Shown: positions 34,838 to 47,472 of the stretch, in pieces
Layout of the letters: the number at the start of each line of letters is the position of its first letter
Numbering within the stretch: the first letter of the stretch is position 1
Position numbers and translations under genes: made by a program
The notes under the pieces: model-generated
Seen by the model: only the letters and a program-made list of their open reading frames with translations
What the model was told of the DNA's origin: nothing
Databases searched by the model: none
Assembly (NCBI GenBank): GCA_023105745.1
Contig: JALGQZ010000007.1
Span: forward strand, 3,393,592 to 3,457,591
Source of the DNA: Austropuccinia psidii
Taxonomy: Eukaryota; Basidiomycota; Pucciniomycetes; Pucciniales; Sphaerophragmiaceae
Reading direction: 5' to 3'
DNA length: 64,000 nt

Positions 34838-36866
34838 TGTAAGGTTTGACTATGAAACAATAAGTAAAAATTACTAATTTATTACTTATTGTACTCTGAA
34901 TGTCCTTATAATTGAAATAAATAAGATTAAAATAATAATAATAATAAAGAAATATTATTATTATGGCGTAAAAATATTATATTATTAAATAAATATAATA
35001 ATATAATTAATATTATATGAAATTATAATATTATAAATAATATATTAATATAAAATAATTAATATATTATAAAGCTCTTTATTATTGTTACCAACAAATA
35101 ATAAAGGCGTAAACAACTGTTTTTTATAAATAAAAAACAATTAATAACAATAATATTACTAATATTAAAGTTATATATTAATATAAATACTATTTATATT
35201 AAATAAGAATTATTAAGAGTAATAATAAGAGAGAAATTATTATAATAAGATGAAATAACCTACTTTTAACACTTAAAATAATAATTTTGAGATATTTTAC
35301 GCCAAAAGAATATAATACAACCTTTTCAAATTGTATTTACAATAAAAAAATAAAGAAAATTACTAAAATTCTTGATTTTTACGTGGAAATGAGTTTTATA
35401 GAGATTTTTTAACAAAAACAATTAAATAAATGATTTAATCACGTCAAAATAGATGATTATAGCAAGGAGGTCTTTGGTCTTTAATAATATAATGCTTTTA
35501 TATATAAAGAATAAAGAAATTACCTTTGATTTAATTGATTTAATGTTTTTTGATGCGTCTGAGGGGAAAATAGAGTAAAAAGAGCTCTATTTATAGTAAA
35601 TACCTCCCTCCTAGAGTCCAACAGGCTTCTAGTAGACGTGTACTGATCATATCCACTGGAATTGATCAATATTTTAAGGTTTGAGGGTGATTACATCATG
35701 ATCAAACCATATTACATCATTATTACACCATTATTTAGAGTTATCACTATAACTCTAAGTTTGATGACATCAGAGGCTTAGCAGAACCCCAAATTTCGTG
35801 GATTTTATTAGTTTTAATCATAAACTAATAGTATTCACCAATTTTATTACTCTTAAGACTGTTAAACTTAAATTAAGGTTACAGTATGTGATCATAACTG
35901 CTCAAATTAAGCTCAAACTTTGATCCTCAATAACTTTTAAGATTTACACGCTACAGCAATTCAGAGAGTGAGTTCTGATAGCCTGACATAACCTTATTAT
36001 GCTGCCAAGAGCCTTTCATTACATCATCAAAACTCTAATTTTGATGATTTTTCTTGTAACTCATCTTTTCTGTCGAAATTCAACATTTTAAACTTCAAAC
36101 CTTGATTTCAGGGGGTTATACCCTGAATTTAATAATAAACATTACATCATTCTTCACGAATAAACTAGTAGAATCCAACTGTATACTTTTTTTTTAAGTT
36201 TGGAGCACTTTCACAACAAAGTGGTCAACAGCTCTGTTGATTTTTATCAATATTTCATCATAGGTTTTAACCTTGTTTATAACTTGTAAAATAAAGTTCA
36301 TATCTGTGGTTTTACAGTAATTACGTGGTAACTTTATTTTTGGTTCATCATTCTATCATGTATAGTTTAGAAGATAATAGCTATGATCCTTGGATATATG
36401 CGTTGACCAAAAAAGTGCATATATTCAGGATAATTCCTTAAGTATTAACATTGGAAATTAGCTTATTAATTGTTTTATGTGTGGATTTTCATGGGGAATC
36501 CACTGGTACAATTTATTTTACATGTTGTTTCATTAGGTCTTGAGATAAATAGGTTTTTATGGTTTTTATAAGGTATTATACCTTATAATTCCTTAAATAT
36601 TGACTTTACAGATATGCCATAAAAATGGTATATGTGTATTTTTCCATGGGGAATCCAATGGTATAATTTATTTTACATGTTGATTCATTGGTTTTTAAGT
36701 TAAACCAATTTTAGTACCAATTTATGGTATTTTTTGTATATTTGAGTAATTATTTTTAATGTATAATTATTCTAATTAATTTTAATATAATTATATTAAA
36801 GGTATAATTATTATTAATCTTTTTTGTGACCTTATTGGGTATGTGGTCATATCTCAAAGGCTCACA
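34838..36866 (-). repeat. Element E 3' LTR
   Basis: Same layout as the D LTR, but the AT-rich first ~550 bp form a distinct subtype with several small insertions, deletions and substitutions. The hairpin at 36395-36431 has one mismatch in this copy. No gene seen. Confidence 0.93.
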
Positions 36867-36983
36867 TTCCCTACCACCAAAAAAGATTGTACCACAATCT
36901 GATATATGTGATTAGGGTATCATCCACTGTCCTACCTCTTCAATAGACTTTGTTAGTCTTGAAGCTCAATAATGCTTAACTTT
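36867..36983 (-). other. Element E polypurine tract and 3' spacer
   Basis: The minus strand carries TTTTTTGGTGGTAGGGAA against the LTR. The remaining ~100 bp to the pol stop shows nothing else. Confidence 0.65.
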
Positions 36984-39900
36984 TTATTTTTCAGGTTTTC
37001 TTTCATGTCTGAACCTTCTTAGTAATTTATCAGCATTTGTTATATCTTTCTCAAGTAGCCATTCATCTTCTTGAGTTGAATTTCTATACCTTACAAGGTA
37101 TTCCCTTTCTTTTTTGTTTCTTGTCCTTCTTTCTTTAAGGACTTTTACTATTTTCTTTTCCTCTCCTTCCTCCAAGGGGGGAATTTCAAGTGGGGGTTTA
37201 TTTCTTAGTGGAAATAATTCCTTGTCACTTGAACTGTAAGGTTTTATCAGACTTACAGGGAAAGTTGGGTGTTTGTTCATTAGTTCACCTGTGAGTTCTA
37301 ATTGCACAGCATTGGGTCCATGAAGTGCTTTTATCATAAATGGTCCTGCAAAGGAATCTTTCAATTTCTTTGGGCCTTTTATGTTATTGAAATTAAGGGT
37401 TGATACTAAAACCAAGTCCCCTATTTTGAAGTCAGGTGGCTTATGACCTTTATCCCATCTTTCTTTTGCATATTTAAAAGAATCTTGCATGCATCTGTTT
37501 GCATGGTGTCTTGCTTTGTCAAGCATTATCTTGAAACTGCTTGCTGTTGGATGTATATCCACTAAGTCCTTTTTGAGGGTATCATAAGGAAGTCTTGGAT
37601 TCCAACCTATCTCTAGCATTGCTGGTGTTTTGCCAGTAGAAGAATGGATTGATGTCTTATATGCCAGTTCAAGTGCTGGTATTAGTGTACACCAATCATG
37701 GGTAAAACCATCAGAATCTTTGAATTCTAGCCCATAAGCACAGAATCTTCTGATCATATCCTCTAGGGTCTGTATCATTCTTTCTGCTAGACCATCAGTT
37801 TGAGGATGATAAGCTGTTGAGAATGATAACTTTGTCCCAAACAAGTTATGGAGGTTTGTCCATAATGCTGAAGTGAACTTTGGGTCTCTGTCACTTATAA
37901 TATTTTGGAATAAGCCTGTGTGGCTAATGACTTTATTCCATATCATTATGGCTGTATCCATAGCTGTGTCATCTTTATGACATGGTAAGAACATGGGAGT
38001 TTTACTGTACCTGTCAACTAACACTAGACATGCATTATAACTCCTGTCTCCTCCTGGAGGTAAGGCTGTTACCCAATCCATATGAACTATTTCCCATGGG
38101 GATTTTGGTTCTTGGATTTGGATCATCATTCCAAATTTCTTTCCTGTGGCTCTGTTGGCTTTTTGACATCTGTCACAGGTTTGGCAGTACTCTGAAACAT
38201 CTTTCTTCCAATTTGGCCACCAAGAGCAGGTTTTCACCCTCTCTAGTGTCCTATCTTCTGAGAGATGTCCTGATGCAACACTATCATGACACTCATGTAA
38301 AATAGTGTTTATTAGTGTTCTGTCTGTTAAGGCCATAACACATGTGTGTTTTGTTCTATGGTACAGGATTCCATCAAGGAGGTGAAATCTTCCTTCATCA
38401 TATGCCTTTTTCCATATTTCATCTAGTTTTGATGAAAGTGATGGATCTTTGCAGTCTTTCATTAGAAGTTGGCTTAAGATATGGCAATTTTTGTCTGTCT
38501 TATAGCTTTCTTTAACTTGGTTAAAGAATTCTGTGCCAATGTCTGTAACACATATTCCTTCTATATGGTGCTCTTCTTGTGGTACCCATGCTGGATTGTC
38601 AGGGGTATTTGCTAGAGCCCATCTGCTAAGACCATCTGCATTTTTATGAATATTTCCAGATTTATGAACAATAGTCATATTTCCTCTATATTCTTGGATA
38701 GCAATTTGCCATCTCAGCATATGTCTATTTGGAGTCTTCATATTTAATAGTGATTTCACAGCATTACAGTCTGTGATTACATCAAATACTGTGCCATCCA
38801 AATAATAATGCAGTTTTTCTAAAGCCCACACTAGGCATAAGCATTCCATTTGGCTTGCTCCATACCTTGCTTCTGTTGGCTTTTTTTGCCTTGAAATGAA
38901 ACAAATTGGTCCTTCCACTGGTTTATCATTGATAATTTGTGTTTGGTGAAGTGCAGCACCTAGTCCTTCTCCACAAGCATCAATGTACAGTTTGAAAGGT
39001 AGTTTCCAATCTGGCATTAGAAGAAATGGGGCATTTGTTAAAGAATTTTTCAATTCTTCATATGCCTTGACTCTTTCTTCTGTCATCTCATAGACTGTTT
39101 GTTGGTCACATAGCTTGTACAAGGATTTAGCAATCTTTGCAAAGTCCTTTATATGCTGTCTATAGTAACCAGCAAATCCTAGAAATGATTGCATTTCTTT
39201 TTTAGTTTGAGGCATTGGTTTAAGTAGTACTGCTGCTACTTTATTTTTGTCTATGCCTAGACTAAGTCCAGATACCACATGTCCTAGTGCTTTTAATTCA
39301 CTATATGCAAAATGACACTTTTTCAAGGAAATTTTCATATTTACTTGGACTATTTTCTGTAGTACACTTTCTAGTCTTGTCAGGTGATTTTCCCAAGTTT
39401 CTGAGCAAACTATGATATCATCAATGTAGATAATTAACCATCCTTCTGATAATTCTTCAGGAAATATGGTATTCATCATTCTTTGATAATGGGAAGGTGC
39501 ATTTTTTATCCCAAATGGCATTCTTAAGTATTCAAAAATTCCACAATGGACTATTATTCTTAGTAGTTTCTTGGCATTGTCTGTTAAGACATTTTGATGA
39601 AAACCCTTAAGAGCATCCATAGCTGTGATGAACTTAGCTTGTGACAATTGGGTCAATGTCTCATGGATTCTGGGTATTGGATATCTGTCTGGAATGGTAT
39701 AGGTATTCAGGGCTCTGAAGTCTCCTACCATCCTTGATTTTCCATTATGCCAAGTTATAATGACAGGTGTAGTAACTTCTACTTGTTCATTATGTCCAAC
39801 CTTTCTTAATACTCCAAGGTCCATTAATTCTTTAATGTGCACCTCTAGGGCTTCTCTAGCTCTTGGACTGGCTGGATAAGCAGGTCTTCTTAATAAAGGT

Positions 39901-42782
39901 GGGTAAGGTTTTTCTACATTAAGAATTATATCCACTTCATGTCCAATTATGGCACCTAGTGGCTCTTTGTCAGTTGCAAAGGCATTTTTATACTTAAATA
40001 AGAGGTCAATCAATTTTTCTTTCATTTTTTCTGTTAATTCTTGATTGAATTCTGCCTCTTTGAGTTGTTCAGATATAAAAAGTTCTTTTTCTGGAATTTT
40101 TTCCTCATTCTTAATAGCTGTGATTTGTTTTTTGTTATTTAAGAATCCAAACTTTTGTCTTTTATTATCTCCTATGGTAAAATATCTATCCTTTTGGTTG
40201 GAGATATCTATACCATAGATTGATAAGTAGTCATTCCCAAGTATGAAATGATTACTAGTACAGTTGTCCATTACTAAGAACTCTACTTTGATTCTGACAC
40301 ATTGTGAGGGATGAGGAAAAATTAGTGTTAAATCAATTATTCCAAGGGGCTTCATGCTCTCACTTGCACTACTAAATTTGACACCTTGTATTGGCATAAG
40401 TTTTTCTTTCCAGTCTGGGACAATGGTTTTTAAATAACTTTTGCCAACACAAGTGCAATATGCTCCTGTATCCAAGTTAACCTTTCCTTCTTGGTTATCA
40501 ACCATAACAATACTTATACTTGATTTTCCAGCTGTATATCCCATTCCTCTTGCAGGTTTGGTTCTATACATTTTGGCATCTTGTATGTTTGTCAGGTTTG
40601 TGTCAGATGTTCCAACTTGTGGCAAGTTTGAATTAACATCCAGTACTTCATAAATTATATCAATATTATTAATTTGTGCATTAATTATATTAATTTCATC
40701 ACTTTCAGAGCTTTCTGACTCTTCTGTCTCTTTTTCAGAGTCAGATTCCTCTTCTTTGTCATTGTAGTTTTCTGTTTCCACAATTTCATTAATCTTTGCT
40801 TTTTTAAGGCAATTATTGGCTAAGTGTCCAATACCTCCACATTTATGGCATTTTCTTTGCTCATTATTGTTAGATGTATTGGGTTTAAAGGATTCTTTTG
40901 ATTTATCTTTCTTGATAAATGGTTTGTTTGGGCTTTTAATGTCCAATCTTTTCCAAGTCCTGCCAATTTTTGTTCTTGTCACTATATCTTCTAGTGCATT
41001 TATATACTCTTCTGTGGAGCATGGTTCTATACACCTGCTTCTTAGGGCATGTTCTAGTTCCCCTCCACATTTTTTAAGTATTTTCATGTGCACCATCTTC
41101 TGTGACATTTCTGGGTACAGTGCATTAAGCCTTTCAACTTGTTTTAGGAACCAAGTTAAAGGTTTATCTTTCTCTGGGTCAAAGAAAGAGTTTTCAAATG
41201 CATTTTCTATCTTATACCTCCAGGCATCATTTGCCCACTTGGTGATTATTTCTTGTTTCCACCAAGACCAGGTATTTTTACCATTTGTTTGTCTTATGCC
41301 ATAATACCATCTTTTTGCAGATTTCTCAAACAATGAATGTAATCTTGCAGTGATTAATTCATCTGGTATGGCATAGTCTTCTTGTAACATGTCAATTGTT
41401 TTAATAAATGACATGTGGTCATATTCACCTTCTCCTGTGAATGTTGGCCATTCTTTTAATTGAGGTGCTTCCTTCATTAAGACTTGGTTATTATCTTGGT
41501 GACTCAAGTCTGTTATGAAGGGATTTGACAATTCCTCTTTTGTTTTAACAGGGCTTCTTATATGAGAAAATGGTGTTGATAACTTTGGCATATTTAAATT
41601 AGCCTCATTAATTTTATCCATTTTTTCAGTAATAAGCCTTATTTCACTCTGAATATCATCTTTCAGATGCATTCTTGCTTCATCACTTTTTTCCACATGG
41701 TCCAAAAGTAATTTTTGGTGTGATGAAGTCTTTTCTTCAAATATTTCTACAGAAATACTTAATTTATTTAATTTTTCTGTAAGATTATCAATACTCACAT
41801 CATAATTGATTGTCAAAGTTTTATCTTTGATATCTTTTATGTATTTATACAATTCTTGTTGTCCTTGTATTAATTTTTGAGTATTGTCAATTAGATTCTT
41901 TGGTTTATTATTTTCAACAATAAACTTAATGTTGTCAATTTCTTTCTTGTTTTGCACAACAATTTTTGTTAAAGAAGATAAATTGTTATTTATTTCTTTT
42001 AGTGATAATAAACTATCTTTAATTTCTTTTAGAGGTAATATACTATTTTTAATTTCTGTTAAAGTATTTACAACATCTTTGGACAAGGTTATTTCTTTGG
42101 GAAATGAGGTTGTCTCATTCTTTGCTCTTCCTTGTCCTTGAATTCCATCAAGGTTCTGGCCATGTTGAAAACATTGTCCATGGCATCCTTTTGGATTCTT
42201 GGGATCCTGTAGCTTGGGGAATATGGTTTCCTCCAATGCTTTTTCTTGTTCTTCTTCCCTTCTTGGGGAAGTGGGTTGGCTTGAGGCTTGCTGGTAGAAG
42301 CTACTGGGGCTTCTTCCTTGGTTGCCTCCCTCTTTTTGGCATGATAATCCTTGATTTTTTTGATTTGAGGTTTGGATGACAGTGGATTCCATCCATTGGA
42401 GTATTTCACTATCTCCTCCTCTTTGAGGAACTTTTTCAGGATGTGCCAGGAGTTCATCACTCCTTGGTGTATTTGAGGCAGCATTTCCCAGTCTTTGTCC
42501 TTGTACACTGTGCAATACTGCTTGTACTGGCTCATGTAGATGTCTATTTGAGCCCTCTGAATGTGATTTGTACCTGTTTGAGTTACTCATACTTAGTTCC
42601 AATTCAGGCTCAGATATCATGGGCATTTCTGGGACTTGCCTTTGGGATAAGGCACTTCCTTGTGTGGATTCTGTTCCACTGGGGATATTGCCCTTTCTTT
42701 TCCCTTTTGAGGGATCAATTCTACTTCTGAGTCCAGCTCCATCTGATTGGATGGAGTATTGGGAACCTCTTCTGGTAGTCAT
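36984..42782 (-). CDS. gag-pol: Element E Gag-Pol polyprotein, intact (1932 aa)
   Basis: Single open frame from ATG 42782. The N-terminal ~220 residues overlap ORF-X. Then comes a Lys/Asn/Ile-rich coiled-coil-like part, the capsid block ([20 protein letters not shown]), the CCHC knuckle [14 protein letters not shown] (645-658), protease Asp 771 in LDTGA, RT YIDD 1119-1122, RNase H Asp 1268 in YIDACGEG, and integrase zinc residues His1499, His1506, Cys1536 and Cys1539. The DD35E triad is Asp1569, Asp1631 and Glu1667. A GPF motif and a chromo-like tail ([20 protein letters not shown]) follow. Every catalytic residue expected for Ty3/Gypsy is present. Single-frame Gag-Pol needs no recoding, but the first ~230 codons may not be the true Gag start. 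It may be, or recently was, autonomous. Confidence 0.93.
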   Translation of the reverse strand: MTTRRGSQYSIQSDGAGLRSRIDPSKGKRKGNIPSGTESTQGSALSQRQVPEMPMISEPELELSMSNSNRYKSHSEGSNRHLHEPVQAVLHSVQGQRLGNAASNTPRSDELLAHPEKVPQRGGDSEILQWMESTVIQTSNQKNQGLSCQKEGGNQGRSPSSFYQQASSQPTSPRREEEQEKALEETIFPKLQDPKNPKGCHGQCFQHGQNLDGIQGQGRAKNETTSFPKEITLSKDVVNTLTEIKNSILPLKEIKDSLLSLKEINNNLSSLTKIVVQNKKEIDNIKFIVENNKPKNLIDNTQKLIQGQQELYKYIKDIKDKTLTINYDVSIDNLTEKLNKLSISVEIFEEKTSSHQKLLLDHVEKSDEARMHLKDDIQSEIRLITEKMDKINEANLNMPKLSTPFSHIRSPVKTKEELSNPFITDLSHQDNNQVLMKEAPQLKEWPTFTGEGEYDHMSFIKTIDMLQEDYAIPDELITARLHSLFEKSAKRWYYGIRQTNGKNTWSWWKQEIITKWANDAWRYKIENAFENSFFDPEKDKPLTWFLKQVERLNALYPEMSQKMVHMKILKKCGGELEHALRSRCIEPCSTEEYINALEDIVTRTKIGRTWKRLDIKSPNKPFIKKDKSKESFKPNTSNNNEQRKCHKCGGIGHLANNCLKKAKINEIVETENYNDKEEESDSEKETEESESSESDEINIINAQINNIDIIYEVLDVNSNLPQVGTSDTNLTNIQDAKMYRTKPARGMGYTAGKSSISIVMVDNQEGKVNLDTGAYCTCVGKSYLKTIVPDWKEKLMPIQGVKFSSASESMKPLGIIDLTLIFPHPSQCVRIKVEFLVMDNCTSNHFILGNDYLSIYGIDISNQKDRYFTIGDNKRQKFGFLNNKKQITAIKNEEKIPEKELFISEQLKEAEFNQELTEKMKEKLIDLLFKYKNAFATDKEPLGAIIGHEVDIILNVEKPYPPLLRRPAYPASPRAREALEVHIKELMDLGVLRKVGHNEQVEVTTPVIITWHNGKSRMVGDFRALNTYTIPDRYPIPRIHETLTQLSQAKFITAMDALKGFHQNVLTDNAKKLLRIIVHCGIFEYLRMPFGIKNAPSHYQRMMNTIFPEELSEGWLIIYIDDIIVCSETWENHLTRLESVLQKIVQVNMKISLKKCHFAYSELKALGHVVSGLSLGIDKNKVAAVLLKPMPQTKKEMQSFLGFAGYYRQHIKDFAKIAKSLYKLCDQQTVYEMTEERVKAYEELKNSLTNAPFLLMPDWKLPFKLYIDACGEGLGAALHQTQIINDKPVEGPICFISRQKKPTEARYGASQMECLCLVWALEKLHYYLDGTVFDVITDCNAVKSLLNMKTPNRHMLRWQIAIQEYRGNMTIVHKSGNIHKNADGLSRWALANTPDNPAWVPQEEHHIEGICVTDIGTEFFNQVKESYKTDKNCHILSQLLMKDCKDPSLSSKLDEIWKKAYDEGRFHLLDGILYHRTKHTCVMALTDRTLINTILHECHDSVASGHLSEDRTLERVKTCSWWPNWKKDVSEYCQTCDRCQKANRATGKKFGMMIQIQEPKSPWEIVHMDWVTALPPGGDRSYNACLVLVDRYSKTPMFLPCHKDDTAMDTAIMIWNKVISHTGLFQNIISDRDPKFTSALWTNLHNLFGTKLSFSTAYHPQTDGLAERMIQTLEDMIRRFCAYGLEFKDSDGFTHDWCTLIPALELAYKTSIHSSTGKTPAMLEIGWNPRLPYDTLKKDLVDIHPTASSFKIMLDKARHHANRCMQDSFKYAKERWDKGHKPPDFKIGDLVLVSTLNFNNIKGPKKLKDSFAGPFMIKALHGPNAVQLELTGELMNKHPTFPVSLIKPYSSSDKELFPLRNKPPLEIPPLEEGEEKKIVKVLKERRTRNKKEREYLVRYRNSTQEDEWLLEKDITNADKLLRRFRHERKPEK
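42089..42535 (-). CDS. Element E ORF-X, overlapping gag in the +1 frame
   Basis: 148 residues ([20 protein letters not shown] region, then SNGWNPL ... [20 protein letters not shown]). The listed start is not necessarily ATG and the frame is open some 60 nt further upstream. It aligns well with A (VDIYKASQKAYNNLL ... LLNGWYPL) and with F (GIYQFQYKNWFRAAKEEEWE ... YRIPKLEPSEVESVFNMART). The overlapping gag-pol frame is much less alike between E and F here. It ends HFPKK and a stop, in -1 relation to gag-pol. Function unknown; a small basic Gag-like or accessory protein is possible. Confidence 0.55.
   Translation of the reverse strand: MSQYKQYCTVYKDKDWEMLPQIHQGVMNSWHILKKFLKEEEIVKYSNGWNPLSSKPQIKKIKDYHAKKREATKEEAPVASTSKPQANPLPQEGKKNKKKHWRKPYSPSYRIPRIQKDAMDNVFNMARTLMEFKDKEEQRMRQPHFPKK
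42617..42771 (-). other. Element E second ORF-X exon after splicing
   Basis: The acceptor CTACCAG|AA at 42772/42771 lies within the first codons of gag-pol. Joined in phase 1 to the leader exon it reads [20 protein letters not shown] and on to a stop at 42619. In C the equivalent exon is open right through to ORF-X; in E and F a stop intervenes, so a further intron may exist. This is inference from frame continuity only. Confidence 0.35.
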
Positions 42783-42858
42783 AATTAAAGAATAAGAAAA
42801 AATAAAAGTATTTTAGAGTAAAATTCTTTTATGGCAATTTAAAAAAAGAGGTGCTCAC

Positions 42859-43008
42859 CTTCAGAGTCTTGAATGGTGGGCCCTGGAAAGTCTAATTTCT
42901 TAGCTTTCTTTCTTTTGGTGATAACTGGTGTTGGAGAACTTTGACAAGTTTCTTCCACCAATCTCTCAACAGTAGCTTGGTTGTCTTCTGTTGGGTTATC
43001 TTCAAACA
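42859..43008 (-). other. Element E leader exon of ORF-X
   Basis: 150 nt; acceptor TTTTTTAG, first bases TG TTT GAA GAT, product FEDNPTEDNQATVERLVEET, donor GAAG|GTGAGC. Phase-1 end; 87-nt intron to 42771. A donor-like A|GTGAGG lies further upstream in the leader near 43385, which would give A|TG across the join. Confidence 0.5.
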
Positions 43009-43520
43009 CTAAAAAAGACAAATAAATATAAGTCTTTTTATAAGAAGTGTTATTTTTGGCAAGATATGGCAATTTTCCACGTAGAAATTGCTTTTATATC
43101 TTTAAAAAAGTGAAATAAATAAAGAAATGAATAAAAATGAATAAAAATAACTTTTTTTATTGGTTTTTAATATTTTTTAATATTTTTTATATATATTTTT
43201 ATTTTTATTTTTAAAGAATAAAATAAAAAATGAATATGATTCTTATAAAATTAAATTATAATAAAAATTATTTTTAATTTATAAAATATCTCTTTTAATC
43301 ACTAGAGTCACTCAAAGAAAGTTTTTGCAAGTCTAAGGATGTGAAAAACCACGTGTAAGACAGTACAATTGCTTTCCAAATGCCTCACTAGCTTTTAAAA
43401 TCAATAAAATATAAAATTATTATATAATTTTATGATTATAAATATAATTTATTATTGGATAAACCCAAATAGAATCTTTTTAAAGGTCTTTTAATTAAAT
43501 ATCACGGCCAGGCCCCCAAA
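43009..43520 (-). other. Element E leader with primer-site-like sequence
   Basis: AT-rich leader between the 5' LTR and the leader exon. The minus strand starts TTTGGGGGCCTGGCCGTGAT at 43520. Nothing else recognised apart from the donor-like A|GTGAGG. Confidence 0.5.
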
Positions 43521-45548
43521 TGTAAGGTTTGACTATGAAACAATAAGTAAAAATTACTAATTTATTACTTATTGTACTCTGAATGTCCTTATAATTGAAA
43601 TAAATAAGATCAAAATAATAATAATAATAAAGAAATATCATTATTATGGCGTAAAAATATTATATTATTAAATAAATATAATAATATAATTAATATTATA
43701 TGAAATTATAATATTATAAATAATATATTAATATAAAATAATTAATATATTATAAAGCTCTTTATTATTGTTACCAACAAATAATAAAGGCGTAAAAAAC
43801 TGTTTTTTATAAATAAAAAACAATTAATAACAATAATATTACTAATATTAAAGTTATATATTAATATAAATACTATTTATATTAAATAAGAATTATTAAG
43901 AGTAATAATAAGAGAGAAATTATTATAATAAGATGAAATAACCTACTTTTAACACTTAAAATAATAATTTTGAGATGGTTTACGCCAAAAGAATATAATA
44001 CAACCTTTTCAAATTGTATTTACAATAAAAAAATAAAGAAAATTACTAAAATTCTTGATTTTTACGTGGAAATGAGTTTTATAGAGATTTTTTAACAAAA
44101 ACAATTAAATAAATGATTTAATCACGTCAAAATAGATGATTATAGCAAGGAGGTCTTTGGTCTTTAATAATATAATGCTTTTATATATAAAGAATAAAGA
44201 AATTACCTTTGATTTAATTGATTTAATGTTTTTTGATGCGTCTGAGGGGAAAATAGAGTAAAAAGAGCTCTATTTATAGTAAATACCTCCCTCCTAGAGT
44301 CCAACAGGCTTCTAGTAGACGTGTACTGATCATATCCACTGGAATTGATCAATACTTTAAGGTTTGAGGGTGATTACATCATGATCAAACCATATTACAT
44401 CATTATTACACCATTATTTAGAGTTATCACTATAACTCTAAGTTTTATGACATCAGAGGCTTGGCAGAACCCCAAATTTCGTGGATTTTATTAGTTTTAA
44501 TCATAAACTAATAGTATTCACCAATTGTATTACTCTTAAGACTGTTAAACTTAAATTAAGGTTACAGTATGTGATCATAACTGCTCAAATTAAGCTCAAA
44601 CTTTGATCCTCAATAACTTTGAAGATTTACACGCTACAGCAATTCAGAGAGTGAATTCTGATAGCCTGACATAACCTTATTATTCTGCCAAGAGCCTTTC
44701 ATTACATCATCAAAACTCTAATTTTGATGATTTTTCTTGTAACTCATCTTTTCTGTCGAAATTCAACATTTTAAACTTCAAACCTTGATTTCAGGGGGTT
44801 ATACCCTGAATTTAATAATATAAATTACATCATTCTTCACTAATGAACTAGTAGAATCCAACTGTATACTTTTTTTTAAGTTTGGAGCACTTTGACAACA
44901 AAGTGGTCAACAGCTCTGTTGATTTTTATCAATATTTCATCATAGGTTTTAACCTTGTTTATAACTTGTGAAATAAAGTTCATATCTGTGTTGTTACAGT
45001 AATTACGTGGTAACTTTATTTTTGGTTCATCATTCTATCATGTATAGTTTAGAAGATAATAGCTATGATCCTTGAATATATGCGTTGACCAAAAAAGTGC
45101 ATATATTCAGGATAATTCCTTAAGTATTAACATTGGAAATTAGCTTATTAATTGTTTTATGTGTGGGTTTTCATGGGGAATCCACTGGTACAATTTATTT
45201 CACATGTTGTTTCATTAGTTCTTGAGATAAATAAGTTTTTATGGTTTTTATAAGGTATTATACCTTATAATTCCTTAAATATTGACTTTACAGATATGCC
45301 ATAAAAATGGTATATGTGTATTTTTCCATGGGGAATCCAATGGTATAATTTGTTTTACATGTTGATTCATTGGTTTTTAAGTTAGACCAATTTTAGTACC
45401 AATTTATGGTATTTTTTGTATATTTGAGTAATTATTTTTAATGTATAAGCATTCCAATTAATTTTAATATAATTATATTAAAGGTATAATTATTATTAAT
45501 CTTTTTTGTGACCTTATTGGGTATGTGGTCATATCTCAAAGGCTCACA
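43521..45548 (-). repeat. Element E 5' LTR
   Basis: 2028 bp, partner of 34838-36866, with the same subtype of AT-rich block. A minus-strand ORF starting at 45818 in F runs into this LTR and is a junction artefact. Confidence 0.93.
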
Positions 45549-47472
45549 CAAAGGAGTTGGGTTCCGTAAAGGAAACAATTCTTTGTCAGTTAGTTGATAA
45601 GATTTTCTCAGGCTGATTGGAGAGGTGGGGTGTTTATTTTCCAGTTCACCACTCAATTCCACTTGAACTGCATTGGTTCCATGTAAGGCAACAATAACAA
45701 AAGGTCCTACATAAGAATCTTTAAGTTTCTTTGGGCCTTTGATATTATTAAAATTCAAGGTTGAGACAGAACTAAGTCCCCTACTTTGCAGTCTGGTACT
45801 TTGTGACTCTTGTCCCACTTCTGTTTAGCATATTCAAAAGCATCATTCATACTTTGTTTTGCATGATTTTTTACTTTATCAATCATTACTTTGAAACTGG
45901 AAGATGTAGGATGAATGTCAATTGATTCTTTCCTCAGTGTATCTGCTGGCAGTCTTGGATTCCATCCTTTCTCTAATATATCAGGAGTTTGACCTGTGGA
46001 AGAATGGACTGATGTCTTATATGCTGATTCTAATGCAGGTATAAGAGTGCACCAGTAATGGGTAAAGCCATCTGACTCTTTGAATTCTAACCAATATGCA
46101 CAAAATCTCCTGATCATTTCTTCTAAACTTTGAATCATTCTTTCTGCTAGCCCATCTGTTTGAGGGTGATATGCTGTAGAGAATGATAACTTAGTCCCAA
46201 ACAATCTATGAAGATGGGCCCAAAGTGCAGGTGTGAACTTGGGATCTGTGTCACTTATCATATTCTTGAATAGTCCTGTATGAGATATAGCTCTACCCCA
46301 TAGAAGAAGAGCTGTATCCATAGCTGTCTCATCTTTGTGACATGGTAAGAATATGGGAGTCTTATGATATCTGTCCACAATGACTAAACATGCATTATAA
46401 CTTCTGTCACCACTTGGCGGAAGTGCTGTGACCCAATCCATGTGAACAACTTCCCAAGGCAATTTTGGTTCTTGAATATGGCTCATAAGTCCAAATTTCT
46501 TGCCTGTACTCCTGTTTGCCTTTTGACATCTGTCACAGGTATGGCAATATTCAATGGTCTATTTTCTCCAAGATGGCCATAATGCACAGTTCTTCACTTT
46601 TTCAAGTGTTCTGTTCTGTGACAGGTGTCCAGGGTAGATGCTATTATGGAATTCATGGAGAATGGTATTGATAAGCAATCTTCTACACAATGTCATTACA
46701 CAAGAATGTTTGTTTCCATGGTAAATAATACCATCAAACAAGTGAAATCTTCCTTCAGAATAGGAATTTTTCCAAACTTTATCCAGTGCATTGACTAAAG
46801 ATGTATCTTTTCAGTCTTTATCTAATAAGGAAAGCAAGATATGGAAATTCTTGTCTTGTTTATAATATTCTATGACTTCTTCAAAGAATTAAGTCCCAAT
46901 ATCAGTTATGTTAATTACTTCAATTGTAATCTATAGTTCTGCTTCCAAGGGTAAATAAGCTGGGTTATCAGGAGTATTGGCTAATGCCCACCTGCTAAGT
47001 CCATCAGCATTCTTATTGATGTTTCCTGCCTTATGAACTATAGTCATGTTTCTTCTATATTCTTGAATGGCTATTTGCCATCTCAACATATGTCTGTTGG
47101 GAGTTTTCATGTTAAGAAGTGATTTCATGGCATTACAGTCAGTTATCACTTCAAAAGCGCTGCCATCAAGATAATAGTTTAATTTCTCAAGTGCTCATAC
47201 CAAGCATAAGCACTCCATTTGGCTTGCACCATATCTGGCTTCTGTTGTTTTTATTTGTCTTGAGATGTAGCAAACTGGTCCTTCTGTAGGCTTGTCATCA
47301 ATAATTTGGACTTGATGTAGGGCTGCCCCTAATCCATCTCCACATGCATTAATGTACAGTTTAAAAGGGATATTCCAGTCAGGCATGAGGAGTAAGGGTG
47401 CTTCTGTAAGAGCTTTCCTTATCTTCTCATAAGCTTTAATTCTCCCTTGTGTCCTCTCAAATACTGTCTGTT
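45549..47472 (-). pseudogene. pol: Element F integrase and RNase H remnant
   Basis: In minus order: RNase H (47195-47386, [20 protein letters not shown] with the catalytic Asp replaced by Asn; 46931-47149, [20 protein letters not shown]), a broken connection with stops near 46820-46930, the integrase zinc region (46559-46741), the integrase core (45755-46486, [39 protein letters not shown]; all three acidic residues present) and the GPF region (near 45600-45750). E cuts it at 45548 and G at 47473. Dead through stops and a frameshift near 45770. Confidence 0.9.

Larger units (their letters stand above)
34838..45548 (-). mobile_element. Element E: full-length Gypsy with intact gag-pol frame
   Basis: 10,711 bp, exactly the length of D. 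LTRs are 34838-36866 (2029 bp) and 43521-45548 (2028 bp), with duplication CAAAG at 34833-34837 and 45549-45553. Primer-site-like sequence is at 43501-43520 and polypurine tract at 36867-36884. The LTRs differ at roughly 34 positions by eye (about 1.7%). The internal region is about 99.4% identical to D in the coding part. Confidence 0.96.

Noticed and set aside
42089..42101. Possible -1 slippery site CCCAAAG at the end of ORF-X in E
   Set aside because: Phase is right and would join ORF-X to gag-pol, but the heptamer is a weak type and F has CCACGCA at the place, so it is not conserved.
45438..45818. Minus-strand ORF spanning the E/F border
   Set aside because: Its C-terminal part is E LTR sequence; only the F integrase part (from 45549) is real, and it begins after a frameshift.
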